DNA of 43,519 nt from Clostridiisalibacter paucivorans DSM 22131 (GTDB taxonomy: Bacteria; Bacillota; Clostridia; Tissierellales; Clostridiisalibacteraceae). The notes below the pieces were generated by a model. The model was not told where the DNA came from, did not search any database, and worked only from the letters and a program-made list of their open reading frames with translations. Shown here in pieces: positions 31,047 to 41,126 of this stretch. Position numbers and translations under genes: made by a program. The stretch spans positions 1-43,519 of the forward strand of contig NZ_JHVL01000029.1 in NCBI RefSeq assembly GCF_000620125.1, written 5' to 3'. Every line of letters starts with the position of its first letter. Position 1 is the first letter of the stretch.

Positions 31047-32573
31047 ATGAAAAAGATTATAATAGATGGAGAAAATTTATCTATAGACCAAGTTGTAGAT
31101 GTGGCAAGGGATTTTTGTAAAATAGAGCTTTCTGATCTTGCTATAAAAAAAATAAATAAGGCCAGAAAGCTGGTAGACAAATATGTTGAAGAAGAAAAAG
31201 TAGTTTATGGTATAACAACAGGATTTGGGAAGTTTAGTGATATATATATATCTAAATCTGAAACTAAAAAATTGCAAAAGAATCTTATCATGAGTCACGC
31301 CTGTGGAGTGGGAAATCCTTTATCCGAAGAAATATCTAGGGCTATAATGACTTTAAGAGTAAATGCCTTGGCTAAGGGAAACTCAGGGATAAGATTATCT
31401 ACTATAAATACATTGATAGATATGATAAACGGAGGTGTAACTCCTATAATACCAGAAAAGGGCTCTTTGGGGGCCAGTGGTGATCTTGCTCCTTTGGCCC
31501 ATATGGTCTTAGTAATGATGGGGAAAGGAGAAGCTATATATAATGGAGTTAGGATGTCAGGGGCTGAAGCTATGGAAAAGGCAGATATTCAAACAGTGGA
31601 GTTGACATCTAAAGAAGGATTAGCCCTTATTAATGGAACTCAGGTTATGACTGCAGTGGCTACACTTACAATATATGATGCATTGAATTTGATGAAATCT
31701 GCGGACATAATAGCTTCTATGACTATAGAAGCGTTAAATGGAATAATAGATGCATTTGACGAGAGGATACATAATGTTAGACCTCATAATGGTCAGATAG
31801 AAACTGCAAAAAATATTTCAAGAATTTTAAAAAATAGTAATATGGTTACAAGACAGGGAGAAATTAGAGTTCAGGATGCTTATACATTGAGATGTTTGCC
31901 GCAAATTCATGGTGCAACAAGGGATGCTATATATTATGTTTTAGATAAAATAAATATAGAAATAAATTCAGCAACAGATAATCCACTGATATTTTCTGAC
32001 GAAGGAGATGTAATTTCTGGAGGAAATTTTCACGGACAGCCTATGGCTTTAGCATTAGATTTTTTAGGAATAGCGTTATCGGAACTTGCAAATGCATCGG
32101 AAAGAAGGATAGAACGCCTTGTTAATCCTTCGTTAAGTGGGCTACCTGCTTTCTTAACTGAAAAAGGGGGACTAAATTCGGGATTTATGATACTTCAATA
32201 TTCGGCAGCTTCTTTGGTATCAGAGAATAAGGTTTTGGCCCATCCTGCAAGTGTAGATTCAATACCATCATCTGCAAATCAAGAAGATCATGTATCTATG
32301 GGCACTATAGCTGCACGCAAGGCAATGGAAATATTGAAAAATACTAGGAATGTATTGGCCATGGAGATGTTGGCATCAGCTCAAGCCATAGATTTAAGGG
32401 GAAATATAGGATTAGGTATGGGAACTAAAATATCATATGAAATAATAAGAAATCATATTAAATCACTTAATGAAGATAGGGTCATGTATTGTGACATCAA
32501 TAAGTGTGAAGAAATTTTGATGTCAAATATGATTGTATCAAGTGTTGAAAAAGAGATTGGTATATTAAATTAG
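31047..32573 (+). CDS. hutH: Histidine ammonia-lyase
   Basis: A 508-residue enzyme that removes ammonia from L-histidine to give urocanate, the first step of histidine breakdown. The catalytic MIO cofactor forms from A143-S144-G145 in GSLGASGDLAPLAH. YGITTGFG, QDAYTLRCLPQ and ATDNPLIF are also conserved. It heads hutH-hutU-ftcD-hutI. AAGGAG lies 15 nt upstream of ATG 31047, a longer gap than usual, and the leader between holds several AG-rich repeats. Whether these relate to HutP-type control is only a guess. No hutP gene is present nearby. Confidence 0.97.
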   Translation: MKKIIIDGENLSIDQVVDVARDFCKIELSDLAIKKINKARKLVDKYVEEEKVVYGITTGFGKFSDIYISKSETKKLQKNLIMSHACGVGNPLSEEISRAIMTLRVNALAKGNSGIRLSTINTLIDMINGGVTPIIPEKGSLGASGDLAPLAHMVLVMMGKGEAIYNGVRMSGAEAMEKADIQTVELTSKEGLALINGTQVMTAVATLTIYDALNLMKSADIIASMTIEALNGIIDAFDERIHNVRPHNGQIETAKNISRILKNSNMVTRQGEIRVQDAYTLRCLPQIHGATRDAIYYVLDKINIEINSATDNPLIFSDEGDVISGGNFHGQPMALALDFLGIALSELANASERRIERLVNPSLSGLPAFLTEKGGLNSGFMILQYSAASLVSENKVLAHPASVDSIPSSANQEDHVSMGTIAARKAMEILKNTRNVLAMEMLASAQAIDLRGNIGLGMGTKISYEIIRNHIKSLNEDRVMYCDINKCEEILMSNMIVSSVEKEIGILN

Positions 32574-32591
32574 TGTTAAAGGAGGATGGAT

Positions 32592-34622
32592 ATGTTAAAT
32601 AATTTTGACATTTCAAAGGGGATGACTATAAAATTAGAGGATAAATCACCAGATTATCCTCAATTTGTCCAAGGTATAAGAAGGGCACCAAAAAGAGAGT
32701 TTAATCTTACTAAAGAAGAGACAAAACTAGCATTAAAAAATGCATTGAGATATGTTCCAGAATCATTACATGAACAATTGGCACCGGAATTTTTAGAAGA
32801 ATTAATTTCAAAGGGGAGGATTTATGGATATAGGTTTAGACCTGAAGGATGTATAAAAGGTAGGCCAATAGACGAATATAAAGGAAATTGTATAGAAGGA
32901 AAGGCATTCCAGGTAATGATAGACAATAATCTAGATTTTGATGTTGCATTATATCCTTATGAACTAGTGACATATGGTGAGACAGGTCAAGTGTGTCAGA
33001 ATTGGATGCAATATAGATTGATAAAGAAATATTTAGAAAGATTGACTATAAATCAAACTTTGGTTATAGCATCAGGACACCCATTGGGGCTATTTGAGTC
33101 GAGACCTGAAGCCCCTAGAGTAATTATAACTAATGCACTTATGGTGGGCATGTTTGACAATCAAAAAGAGTGGCAAAAGGCACAGGCTTTAGGTGTTGCA
33201 AATTATGGACAGATGACCGCTGGGGGATGGATGTATATAGGACCTCAGGGTATAGTTCATGGAACATATAATACGATTTTAAATGCGGGAAGACTTAAAT
33301 TAGGTATCGGTCAAGAAGAGGACTTGAGAGGATATTTATATGTAACTTCTGGATTGGGAGGTATGAGTGGAGCACAAGGGAAATCTATAGAAATAGCCAA
33401 TGGAGTAGGTATAATTGCAGAAGTTGACGATTCAAGAATACAGACTAGGTTAGATCAGGGTTGGATAACAAGGGCTTCAAATAATCTAAAAGAGATATTT
33501 GATATAGCATTAGAATATAAAAATAATAAAAAAAGCATATCTTTAGCTTATCATGGCAATGTAGTAGATTTATTAGAATATGCTGTAAAAAATGATATTC
33601 ATATAGACCTTTTATCTGATCAAACATCATGTCATGCCCCTTATGATGGAGGTTATTGTCCCCAAGGAATTTCTTTTGATGAAAGAACAGAATTGTTAAA
33701 TACAGACAAAAGAAAGTTTGGAAAACTGGTAGATGAATCATTAAAAGCACATTTTAATTATATAAAGGAGCTTGTGAATAGAGGAACATATTTCTTTGAT
33801 TATGGCAATAGTTTTATGAAGGCTGTATATGATGCAGGTGTAAAAGAAATATGTAAGAATGGTATCAATGAAAGGAATGGATTTATATTCCCATCTTATG
33901 TGGAAGATATTATGGGACCTATGCTTTTCGATTATGGATATGGTCCTTTTAGATGGGTGTGTTTAAGTAGAAAGCATGAAGATTTGATGAAGACTGATAG
34001 GGCTGCTATGGATTGTATAGATCCTAATAGAAGGGGACAGGATAGAGACAATTATGTATGGATTAAAGATGCAGAGAGCAATAAGCTAGTAGTTGGAACT
34101 GAGGCTAGAATTCTTTATCAAGATGCTATGGGCAGAGCCAAAATTGCACTTAGATTCAATAAAATGGTGAGGAATGGAGAAGTTGGACCAATAATGTTAG
34201 GCAGAGATCACCATGATACTGGAGGAACTGATTCACCCTTTAGGGAGACAGCCAATATTAAAGATGGTAGTAATGTGATGGCAGATATGGCAACCCATTG
34301 TTTTGCAGGTAATGTAGCTAGGGGCATGAGTTTAGTTGCATTGCATAATGGTGGAGGAGTAGGTATTGGTAAGGCTATAAATGGAGGATTTGGGTTAGTA
34401 TTAGATGGTAGTGACAGGGTGGATGATATAATAAAATCTTCTATTCCATGGGATGTTATGATAGGTGTATCACGAAGATCTTGGGCAAGAAATGAAAACT
34501 CTATAGAAACTTGTGCTGAATACAATAGAACTTATGGAGAACATAATCATATAACATTACCTTTTATAGCTAATGATAATTTAATTGATGATTTAGTTAG
34601 TGATATCTTTAAAAAACAGTAA
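32592..34622 (+). CDS. hutU: Urocanate hydratase, long form
   Basis: A 676-residue urocanase that adds water to urocanate to give imidazolonepropionate, using a tightly bound NAD+. Conserved blocks include YGQMTAGGWMYIGPQGIVHGT, SGLGGMSGAQGKS, DQTSCHAPYDGGYCPQG and, near the C-terminus, GRDHHDTGGTDSP and LHNGGGVGIG. Bacillus and Pseudomonas enzymes are near 555 residues; this long form resembles the type found in Clostridia, Bacteroides and animals. ATG 32592 is chosen, 6 nt after GGAGG; the in-frame ATG at 32586 touches that site. It follows hutH by 18 nt. Confidence 0.96.
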   Translation: MLNNFDISKGMTIKLEDKSPDYPQFVQGIRRAPKREFNLTKEETKLALKNALRYVPESLHEQLAPEFLEELISKGRIYGYRFRPEGCIKGRPIDEYKGNCIEGKAFQVMIDNNLDFDVALYPYELVTYGETGQVCQNWMQYRLIKKYLERLTINQTLVIASGHPLGLFESRPEAPRVIITNALMVGMFDNQKEWQKAQALGVANYGQMTAGGWMYIGPQGIVHGTYNTILNAGRLKLGIGQEEDLRGYLYVTSGLGGMSGAQGKSIEIANGVGIIAEVDDSRIQTRLDQGWITRASNNLKEIFDIALEYKNNKKSISLAYHGNVVDLLEYAVKNDIHIDLLSDQTSCHAPYDGGYCPQGISFDERTELLNTDKRKFGKLVDESLKAHFNYIKELVNRGTYFFDYGNSFMKAVYDAGVKEICKNGINERNGFIFPSYVEDIMGPMLFDYGYGPFRWVCLSRKHEDLMKTDRAAMDCIDPNRRGQDRDNYVWIKDAESNKLVVGTEARILYQDAMGRAKIALRFNKMVRNGEVGPIMLGRDHHDTGGTDSPFRETANIKDGSNVMADMATHCFAGNVARGMSLVALHNGGGVGIGKAINGGFGLVLDGSDRVDDIIKSSIPWDVMIGVSRRSWARNENSIETCAEYNRTYGEHNHITLPFIANDNLIDDLVSDIFKKQ

Positions 34623-34643
34623 ATATAGAAGGGGGAAGAGAAA

Positions 34644-35540
34644 GTGGCAAGTATAATTCAATGCGTACCTAATTTTAGTGAAGGAAGAAATAAAGATATT
34701 ATAGAAAAAATAGTTTCTGAGATAAAAAAGGTAGATGATGTTAAGCTTTTAGATTATTCTTTAGATTCAGATCATAATAGGTCAGTGGTGACTTTTGTTG
34801 GTACACTAAAGGGAGTAGAGGAAGCGGCATTTAATGCATGTAAAATGGCGTCGGAGCTTATTGATATGACTAATCATAAAGGAGAACATCCTAGGATGGG
34901 AGCTACAGATGTAATCCCTCTTATTCCTATAAAAGATGTGACAATGGATGATTGTATTGAATTATCCAAAAGATTAGCAAAAAGAATAGGAGAGGAGTTA
35001 AATATATCTGTATTTTTATATGAAAAGTCAGCTATTTCTAAAGATAGAGAAAATCTAGCACATATTAGAAGAGGACAGTATGAAGGAATGGAAGATAAAA
35101 TCAAGGAAGAAGAATGGAAACCAGATTTTGGACCTGTAAAATTAAATAAAAAATCAGGAGTTACTGCTATAGGTGCAAGGATGCCTCTAATTGCTTATAA
35201 TGTAAATTTGAATACCAATGATATAAATATAGCAAATAAGATAGCAAAAGCTGTAAGGGGAAGCAGTGGTGGATTGAGATATTGTAAAGCTATGGGAGTA
35301 GAAATCAAAGAAAAAGATATAGTTCAGGTTTCTATGAATATGGTTAATTACGAAAAAACGCCTTTATATAGGGTTTTTGATATGATAGAGAGGGAAGCTA
35401 AAAGATTTGGAGTAAATGTATTAGAGAGCGAAATTATAGGGTTAGTCCCTTCTTATGCATTAATAGATTGTGCTAGATATTATTTGAAAATTGATGGATT
35501 TAAAAAAGATCAGATATTAGAAAATAGATTAGGAGAATAG
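34644..35540 (+). CDS. ftcD: Glutamate formimidoyltransferase
   Basis: A 298-residue enzyme that moves the formimino group of formiminoglutamate to tetrahydrofolate, releasing glutamate. The opening IIQCVPNFSEGRN is the family signature. HPRMGATDVIPLIPI and RMPLIAYNVNL are also typical. It lacks the cyclodeaminase domain that is fused to it in animals. Starts at GTG 34644 after GGGGGAAGAG. Its place between hutU and hutI means this organism uses the folate-linked route rather than HutG or HutF. The separate cyclodeaminase gene (fchA) needed next is not in this window. Confidence 0.95.
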   Translation: MASIIQCVPNFSEGRNKDIIEKIVSEIKKVDDVKLLDYSLDSDHNRSVVTFVGTLKGVEEAAFNACKMASELIDMTNHKGEHPRMGATDVIPLIPIKDVTMDDCIELSKRLAKRIGEELNISVFLYEKSAISKDRENLAHIRRGQYEGMEDKIKEEEWKPDFGPVKLNKKSGVTAIGARMPLIAYNVNLNTNDINIANKIAKAVRGSSGGLRYCKAMGVEIKEKDIVQVSMNMVNYEKTPLYRVFDMIEREAKRFGVNVLESEIIGLVPSYALIDCARYYLKIDGFKKDQILENRLGE

Positions 35541-35549
35541 GTGGTATTT

Positions 35550-36824
35550 ATGAAGGCTAATATAGTTATAAATAAAATAACTCAATTGATACCTGTGGAC
35601 GAAATAAAAGGGCCTAGAAGAGGCATAGAAATGAAAAATATAAGAAAAATAGAAGATGGGATAATAGCTATATATAATAATAAGATAATTTATGTAGGCA
35701 GTGGTGAATTACCTGATCATATACAGACTGATAATGATACCATATTTATAGATGGAAGTGGAAAGACTGTTCTACCTGGTTTTGTAGATGCTCATACCCA
35801 TTTAGTACATGGAGGTTCTAGGGAAAATGAACTAAAAATGAAATTAGAAGGTATGTCATATATGGAAATATTGAAGTCTGGTGGGGGCATATTGAGTTCT
35901 GTAAAGGCAACTAAAAAAGCGACAGAAGAAGAATTGGCAGAAAAAGCCATGAAGGTTTTAGACAGGATGTTAAAGATGGGTACTACTACAGTAGAGGCTA
36001 AAAGTGGATATGGTCTTGATGTAGAATCTGAAATTAAACAGTTAAAAGTAGCGAATAAACTTAATGATGTACATCCAGTTGATATAGTATCTACTTTTTT
36101 AGGTGCCCATGCTGTACCAAATGAATATAAAGACGATGTTGATGGTTTTGTAGAGGTTGTAATAAATGATATGATCCCAAAAGTTTCTGAACAAAAACTA
36201 GCAACATTTTGTGATGTGTTTTGTGAAGAGGGAGTTTTTAATATTGAACAGTCTAAAAAGATATTAGAAGCGGGAAAAGAACATGGACTGACACCTAAAA
36301 TTCATGCAGATGAGCTTTATCCAATGGGAGGTGCTCAATTATCTGCCCAGGTTGGTGCTTTGACAGCAGACCATCTTGCAGCTGCAGAAGAAGAAGGTCT
36401 ATTAGCAATGCAACGAGAGGGAGTAATAGCAAATTTATTGCCCGGCACATCATTTAATTTAAATGTAGGAAAATATGCATGTGGTAGACAAATGATAGAT
36501 ATGGGATTACCTGTGGCGCTTTCTACAGACTATAATCCAGGAAGTTGCCCCACAGAAAATATACAGTTAATAATGTATTTGGCTTCTTTAAAGTATAAGA
36601 TGACTGCTGAAGAGGTGATTTCAGCGGTAACTATAAATGGAGCAAGTGCATTAGGATTACAAGAAAAGATAGGGAGCTTAGAGACTGATAAAAACGCGGA
36701 TATAGTAATTTTAGATGTCCCAAATATTGATTATATATTATATCATTTTGGCATAAATCATGTTGATACTGTAATCAAAAATGGTAAAATAGTAGTTAGT
36801 GATAGAAAACTAATAAAGGAATAA
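35550..36824 (+). CDS. hutI: Imidazolonepropionase
   Basis: A 424-residue amidohydrolase that opens imidazolone-5-propionate to N-formimino-L-glutamate. The metal-binding HTH is in VDAHTHLVHGG. A histidine in GAHAVP, another in KIHADEL and the TADHL region follow, with the catalytic aspartate in ALSTDYNPGS. The enzyme bridges HutU and FtcD in the pathway. ATG 35550 follows AGGTGG by 6 nt; an in-frame GTG at 35541 falls inside it. It starts 9 nt after the ftcD stop, so translation is probably coupled. Confidence 0.96.
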   Translation: MKANIVINKITQLIPVDEIKGPRRGIEMKNIRKIEDGIIAIYNNKIIYVGSGELPDHIQTDNDTIFIDGSGKTVLPGFVDAHTHLVHGGSRENELKMKLEGMSYMEILKSGGGILSSVKATKKATEEELAEKAMKVLDRMLKMGTTTVEAKSGYGLDVESEIKQLKVANKLNDVHPVDIVSTFLGAHAVPNEYKDDVDGFVEVVINDMIPKVSEQKLATFCDVFCEEGVFNIEQSKKILEAGKEHGLTPKIHADELYPMGGAQLSAQVGALTADHLAAAEEEGLLAMQREGVIANLLPGTSFNLNVGKYACGRQMIDMGLPVALSTDYNPGSCPTENIQLIMYLASLKYKMTAEEVISAVTINGASALGLQEKIGSLETDKNADIVILDVPNIDYILYHFGINHVDTVIKNGKIVVSDRKLIKE

Positions 36825-36836
36825 GGAGTTGGATTT

Positions 36837-37007
36837 ATGCTATCTAAGGAAAAATTAGACAGAATAAATGAATTGGCAAAGAAAAAAAAGGATGTAGGTT
36901 TAACTGAAGAGGAATTAGTAGAACAGAAGAAGCTTAGGGAAGAATATATTAAGGAGTTTAGAAAAAATTTTAAGAAACAGTTGGATAATATAGAATTTGT
37001 AGATTAA
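36837..37007 (+). CDS. DUF896 family small protein
   Basis: A 56-residue, very short gene (MLSKEKLDRINELAKKKKDV...LTEEELVEQKKLREEYIKEFRKNFKKQLDNIEFVD). This matches the DUF896 family (YnzC/YnzC-like), small helical proteins of unknown role in Firmicutes, some induced in the SOS response. The helical hairpin KLDRINELAKK / LTEEELVEQKKLREEYI is diagnostic. ATG 36837 follows AAGGAG at 36827-36832. It starts 12 nt after the hutI stop and is probably read from the hut transcript. A hairpin overlaps its stop codon. Confidence 0.85.
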   Translation: MLSKEKLDRINELAKKKKDVGLTEEELVEQKKLREEYIKEFRKNFKKQLDNIEFVD

Positions 37008-37032
37008 AGCTACTATTTTAGTAGCTTTAATC
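37002..37032. terminator. Terminator of the hut/DUF896 unit
   Basis: GATTAAAGCTACT (37002-37014) / AGTAGCTTTAATC (37020-37032), a 13-bp perfect stem overlapping the stop codon, with a short T-rich tail. Confidence 0.75.
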
Positions 37033-37144
37033 TTTGTATAAATAAAATATAATTAAATAAATTTATCAAATATAGAAGGATAATATAGAAATTTGTAGAA
37101 ATATAACTTAATTAAGAATATTATTTGAGAAAGGAAGGGTGGCT

Positions 37145-37600
37145 ATGGCTGAGAGACAATTTGTAGTTTTTAAGTTAGGAAAAGAAGAGTATGGCATAGA
37201 TATAATGAATGTAAAAGAAATAGGCCCTTATAAGGAGAGTACAAAAATACCAAATTCCCCCAGTTTTATTGAAGGAATAATAAATTATAGGGGAGAAGTT
37301 ATACCTATTATAAATCTTAAAAAAAGATTTAAATTAAAAGAAAAAGAAATCGATGGCAATACGCGAATCATAGTGATAAATCTTGGAGAAAAACAAATAG
37401 GGTTTATAGTAGATGAAGCATCTCAAACTGCTAGACTAAGTGACGAGGATATAGATCCTACACCAGATATAGTTGCAGGAATAGATAGAAGATATATAAC
37501 AGGAGTGGGAAAATTAGATGAAAGGCTAATAATTTTGATTGATCTTGAAAAGGTTCTGACTGAGTCTGAAAGAAAAGAGATTGAAAATATGGATATTTAA
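37145..37600 (+). CDS. CheW-like chemotaxis coupling protein
   Basis: A 151-residue CheW domain: FVVFKLGKEEYGIDIMNVKEI, the conserved glycine/arginine in EGIINYRGEVIPIINL, IGFIVDEA and a final LIILIDLEKVL. CheW couples chemoreceptors to the kinase CheA. No receptor, CheA or other che gene is present here, so this may be a second CheW or a regulator coupling another signal. ATG 37145 follows AGGAAGGG; the GTG at 37139 lies within that site. A perfect 31-bp hairpin begins at its stop codon. Confidence 0.88.
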   Translation: MAERQFVVFKLGKEEYGIDIMNVKEIGPYKESTKIPNSPSFIEGIINYRGEVIPIINLKKRFKLKEKEIDGNTRIIVINLGEKQIGFIVDEASQTARLSDEDIDPTPDIVAGIDRRYITGVGKLDERLIILIDLEKVLTESERKEIENMDI

Positions 37601-37662
37601 ATCAACCCAATTATCAAAACAGCCAGATAAAATCTGGCTGTTTTGATAATTGGGTTGATTTA
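37598..37662. repeat. Perfect 31-bp hairpin after the CheW-like gene
   Basis: The arms 37598-37628 and 37632-37662 are exact complements around a three-base loop AAA. No T tract follows, so it is not a standard terminator. Such long perfect stems can be RNase III targets or act as bidirectional barriers. Confidence 0.75.
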
Positions 37663-37757
37663 GTTAATTAAATAGTATTATAAAACTAATATTTAATAAC
37701 CGCAAATTTTGATATAATAATAACATATGTTATTTACAGATGATTAGAGGTGTTACT

Positions 37758-38921
37758 ATGGAAGATATATCTTCTACTGGAAAAAAGATAAATGAAGTAT
37801 TACAGAAAACCTTATCTGCAATTGAAAATGGGAAAAATGAAATATTTGATATTGCAGAAAACTTGAGAAAAGAATGCGAGGCATTAAGGGTTCAAATTAA
37901 GAATGTCCAAAACAAAATTGATCAATGTATAAGAGATGTAACTAAATTAGAAACTCAAGAGAAAAACGGTAGAAAAAAATTATTGGTGGTGAGTAAAAAT
38001 TTTAACAAATATAATGAATATGATATAAGGAAAGCTTATGAATATGCAAATAATATGAGAATAAGGCTCATGTTAAAGCAGCAAGAAGAAAAGGACTTAG
38101 TTAAAAGAAGAAATGATTTAGAAATAAGACTTAAAAATGTAGAAACCACTTTAAAAAAGGCAGAAGGATTGATGACTCAAGTTGGACTGGCTTTAGAATA
38201 TCTTGGCGGTGATTTAGATGATATAATAGAAACTGTTGAAGATATGAGCAAAAAACAGCTATTGGGAATCAAGATTATTGAGGCTCAAGAAGAGGAAAGA
38301 CAAAGAGTAGCTAGAGATATCCATGATGGACCAGCACAATCTATGGCAAATGTAGTCTTAAAGGCAGATCTATGTGAAAAACTTATACATATAGATAAAG
38401 ATAGAGTGAAAGGTGAACTTAATGACTTAAAAAAAATAGTGAGAAAAAGTTTAAAGGATATAAGGAGAATAATATATGATTTGAGACCAATGTCATTAGA
38501 TGATTTAGGACTTGTGCCTACAGTTGAAAGATATAGCGAAATTTTCAGTGAAGAGACTTATATAGATGTGAGAGTCAATGCCATAGGAGAGGTAAAGAGG
38601 ATAAAATCTGTTATACAGATAGCTTTATTTAGAATAATACAAGAATCATTAAATAATGTGCGAAAACATTCCAATGCAACACAAGTAAAAATAAATATGG
38701 AGAATACATATAATAGTTTCAATTTGATTGTAAGTGATAATGGAGAAGGTTTTGATAAGAAAAAAATAAAATGCTATGATAATCCTGAAAAAGGCTTAGG
38801 CATAGAAGGCATGAAGCAAAGGGTAGAGTTGTTAAATGGTAAATTTGATATTCAAACAGCCCTTGGCAAAGGAACGAAAATATATATAAATATACCCATT
38901 AATGAAAGGATTGATAGTTAG
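37758..38921 (+). CDS. degS: DegS-like soluble sensor histidine kinase
   Basis: A 387-residue cytoplasmic histidine kinase of the HisKA_3 type. It has no transmembrane segment. An N-terminal sensor region of about 180 residues is mostly coiled coil. The dimerisation domain carries [10 protein letters not shown] with phospho-acceptor H189. The ATPase domain has the N-box ([13 protein letters not shown]), G1 (SDNGEGFD) and G2 ([16 protein letters not shown]). ATG 37758 follows AGAGGTG; the in-frame ATG at 37740 precedes it. The response regulator gene begins one base after the stop. The DegS-like architecture supports the name, though the input signal is unknown. Confidence 0.85.
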   Translation: MEDISSTGKKINEVLQKTLSAIENGKNEIFDIAENLRKECEALRVQIKNVQNKIDQCIRDVTKLETQEKNGRKKLLVVSKNFNKYNEYDIRKAYEYANNMRIRLMLKQQEEKDLVKRRNDLEIRLKNVETTLKKAEGLMTQVGLALEYLGGDLDDIIETVEDMSKKQLLGIKIIEAQEEERQRVARDIHDGPAQSMANVVLKADLCEKLIHIDKDRVKGELNDLKKIVRKSLKDIRRIIYDLRPMSLDDLGLVPTVERYSEIFSEETYIDVRVNAIGEVKRIKSVIQIALFRIIQESLNNVRKHSNATQVKINMENTYNSFNLIVSDNGEGFDKKKIKCYDNPEKGLGIEGMKQRVELLNGKFDIQTALGKGTKIYINIPINERIDS

Positions 38922-38922
38922 T

Positions 38923-39579
38923 ATGAGTGATAAAATAAAAGTATTGATAGCTGATGATCATTCTCTTATGAGACAGGGGCTGACTCAGCTGTTACAATTA
39001 GATAAGGCAATAGAGGTTATAGGAGAAGCATCTGATGGGGAGGAAGCGGTTAAGAAGTCCATAGATCTGAAACCAGATGTTATTTTGTTAGATATAAATA
39101 TGCCAAATATGAATGGTATAGATGCATTGAGAAGGCTAAAGGATATGGGGATTGATTCTAAAATAATAATGCTTACTATTCATGATGACAGGGAATATTT
39201 AAATGAAACAATAAATATAGGTGCTGATGGATATGTATTAAAGGATGCAGATTCTGATACATTAATCCAAGCCATAAAAGAAGTTATAAGGGGAAAAAGT
39301 TATATACAGCCTTGTTTAGCTGCTCTATTAGTAAAAAAATATAGAAAGAGTAGTGGAAAATCAATACAGGGATCGAAGAAGGATCTATTGACCAGAAGGG
39401 AATATGAAGTCATTTCACTTATAGCTGAGGGATTAAATAATAGGGAGATAGCAGATAGATTGTTTATAAGTGAAAAGACTGTGAAGAATCATGTATCTAA
39501 TATATTTAAAAAAATAGACGTGAATGATAGAATACAAGCAGCAATATTTGCATATAAAAATAATATTAAAAAAATATAA
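38923..39579 (+). CDS. degU: DegU-like response regulator (REC + LuxR HTH)
   Basis: A 218-residue NarL/FixJ-type regulator. The receiver domain has the acidic pair D11-D12, phospho-acceptor D57 (VILLDINMP) and the conserved lysine of VLKDADS. A LuxR-type HTH near the C-terminus ([43 protein letters not shown]) binds DNA. It should be activated by the kinase encoded just upstream, one base away. In Bacillus DegU controls exoenzymes, biofilm and motility. ATG 38923 is chosen; the ATG at 38902 overlaps the end of degS. Confidence 0.88.
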   Translation: MSDKIKVLIADDHSLMRQGLTQLLQLDKAIEVIGEASDGEEAVKKSIDLKPDVILLDINMPNMNGIDALRRLKDMGIDSKIIMLTIHDDREYLNETINIGADGYVLKDADSDTLIQAIKEVIRGKSYIQPCLAALLVKKYRKSSGKSIQGSKKDLLTRREYEVISLIAEGLNNREIADRLFISEKTVKNHVSNIFKKIDVNDRIQAAIFAYKNNIKKI

Positions 39580-39656
39580 TAAAATATTATTTTAGAATTT
39601 TGGTAGAATATAGTATAAGATAATATAAAGTTTTAAATAATTTGGAGGGATAATAT

Positions 39657-41084
39657 ATGAATAAAAAAGATAGCCATAGTAATATTGAAAAAAAATTGAC
39701 CCATGATTGGAAATTAGTATGGGATGAGATTGATGATGTTGAAGAAAAGAATGTACTAGATTTTAATGAAGACTATAAAAGATTTTTAGATGGGAGTAAG
39801 ACCGAGAGAGAGTCTGCAAATGCAATTATAGAATTGGCAAAACAAAATGGGTATTCAGATATAGAAGAATACATACGAAATAAAAAGTCGATTTCTCCAG
39901 GCACTAAAATTTATGCTAATATAAAAGGAAAAGCTGTAGTTATGTTTGTCATAGGGAAAGATGATATTACAAAGGGAATGAATATAGTAGGAGCCCATAT
40001 AGATGCTCCGAGAATAGATTTAAAACAATTCCCTTTGTATGAAGACTCAGGATTGGGGATGTTTAAAACTCATTATTATGGTGGAATAAAAAAATATCAA
40101 TGGGTATCATTGCCTCTATCACTTCATGGAGTAGTAATAAAATCTAATGGGGAAAAAGTTAATGTGAAAATAGGTGAAGATATTAATGAACCGGTGTTTA
40201 TGATAACAGACCTTTTGCCTCATCTAGCAAAAGACCAAGTAAGCAAAAAATTATCTGAAGGTATAACGGGAGAGGGATTAAATATATTAGTAGGAAGCAT
40301 ACCTTACACAGATAAAGATATAAAAAATAGAATAAAAATAAATATATTAAATATACTTAATGAAAAATATGGAATTACAGAAGAAGATTTTACTACGGCT
40401 GAATTACAAGCTGTACCTGCAGGAAAAGCTAGAGATGTGGGATTTGATAGAAGTATGATTTCATCCTATGGACATGATGATAGAGTTTGTTCATATACTG
40501 CTTTGAGGGCTATACTAGATATAGATAATCCGAAAAGAACATCAGTAGCATTATTTGCAGACAAAGAAGAGATAGGGAGTTATGGTAATACGGGGATGCA
40601 ATCAAAATTATTAGAGAATATAGTATCGGAAGTTACAGCATTAATCAAAGGTGATTACAATGAACTTCTTACTAAAAGAGTATTATATAATTCTAGAGTA
40701 TTATCTGCAGATGTTTGTGCAGGCTTTGATCCTAATTATCCAGAAGTATTAGACAAAAAAAATGCACCATTTTTAGGAAAAGGTGTTACTATGGTTAAAT
40801 ATACAGGTTCAAGAGGAAAAAGTGGCAGCAATGATGCGAATGCAGAGTATATAAGTGATATTAGAAGAATATTTAACGAAAACAATATAATTTGGCAAAT
40901 GGGAGAGTTAGGAAAAGTAGATCAAGGGGGAGGAGGAACTATAGCATACATGCTTTCGAATTATGGTATGGAAGTTGTAGATTGTGGTGTACCTGTACTT
41001 AGTATGCATGCCCCTTATGAGATAGTAAGTAAAGCTGATGTATATATGACATACAAAGCCTATAATGCATTTTATAAAAACTAA
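39657..41084 (+). CDS. M18-family aminopeptidase
   Basis: A 475-residue metallo-aminopeptidase of family M18, which removes N-terminal residues (acidic ones in the best-known members). Zinc-site motifs are GAHIDAPRIDLK, the DKEEIGSYG catalytic and metal-binding glutamates, the central HDDRVCSYTAL and the C-terminal LSMHAPYE. The first 60 residues are charged and helical. The ATG follows a GGAGGG site by 8 nt. Its nearest kin are the clostridial M18 aminopeptidases rather than M42. Together with pepF it supports peptide use. Confidence 0.93.
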   Translation: MNKKDSHSNIEKKLTHDWKLVWDEIDDVEEKNVLDFNEDYKRFLDGSKTERESANAIIELAKQNGYSDIEEYIRNKKSISPGTKIYANIKGKAVVMFVIGKDDITKGMNIVGAHIDAPRIDLKQFPLYEDSGLGMFKTHYYGGIKKYQWVSLPLSLHGVVIKSNGEKVNVKIGEDINEPVFMITDLLPHLAKDQVSKKLSEGITGEGLNILVGSIPYTDKDIKNRIKINILNILNEKYGITEEDFTTAELQAVPAGKARDVGFDRSMISSYGHDDRVCSYTALRAILDIDNPKRTSVALFADKEEIGSYGNTGMQSKLLENIVSEVTALIKGDYNELLTKRVLYNSRVLSADVCAGFDPNYPEVLDKKNAPFLGKGVTMVKYTGSRGKSGSNDANAEYISDIRRIFNENNIIWQMGELGKVDQGGGGTIAYMLSNYGMEVVDCGVPVLSMHAPYEIVSKADVYMTYKAYNAFYKN

Positions 41085-41088
41085 AAGT

Positions 41089-41126
41089 AAAAAGGACTAA
41101 GTTCAAAGACGGACTTAGTTCTTTTT
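41089..41126. terminator. Bidirectional terminator between the M18 and LysR genes
   Basis: AAAAAGGACTAAGT (41089-41102) pairs with ACTTAGTTCTTTTT (41113-41126), with one G-U pair. The stem carries A runs on one side and T runs on the other, so it can work in both directions. It overlaps the LysR stop. Confidence 0.8.
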
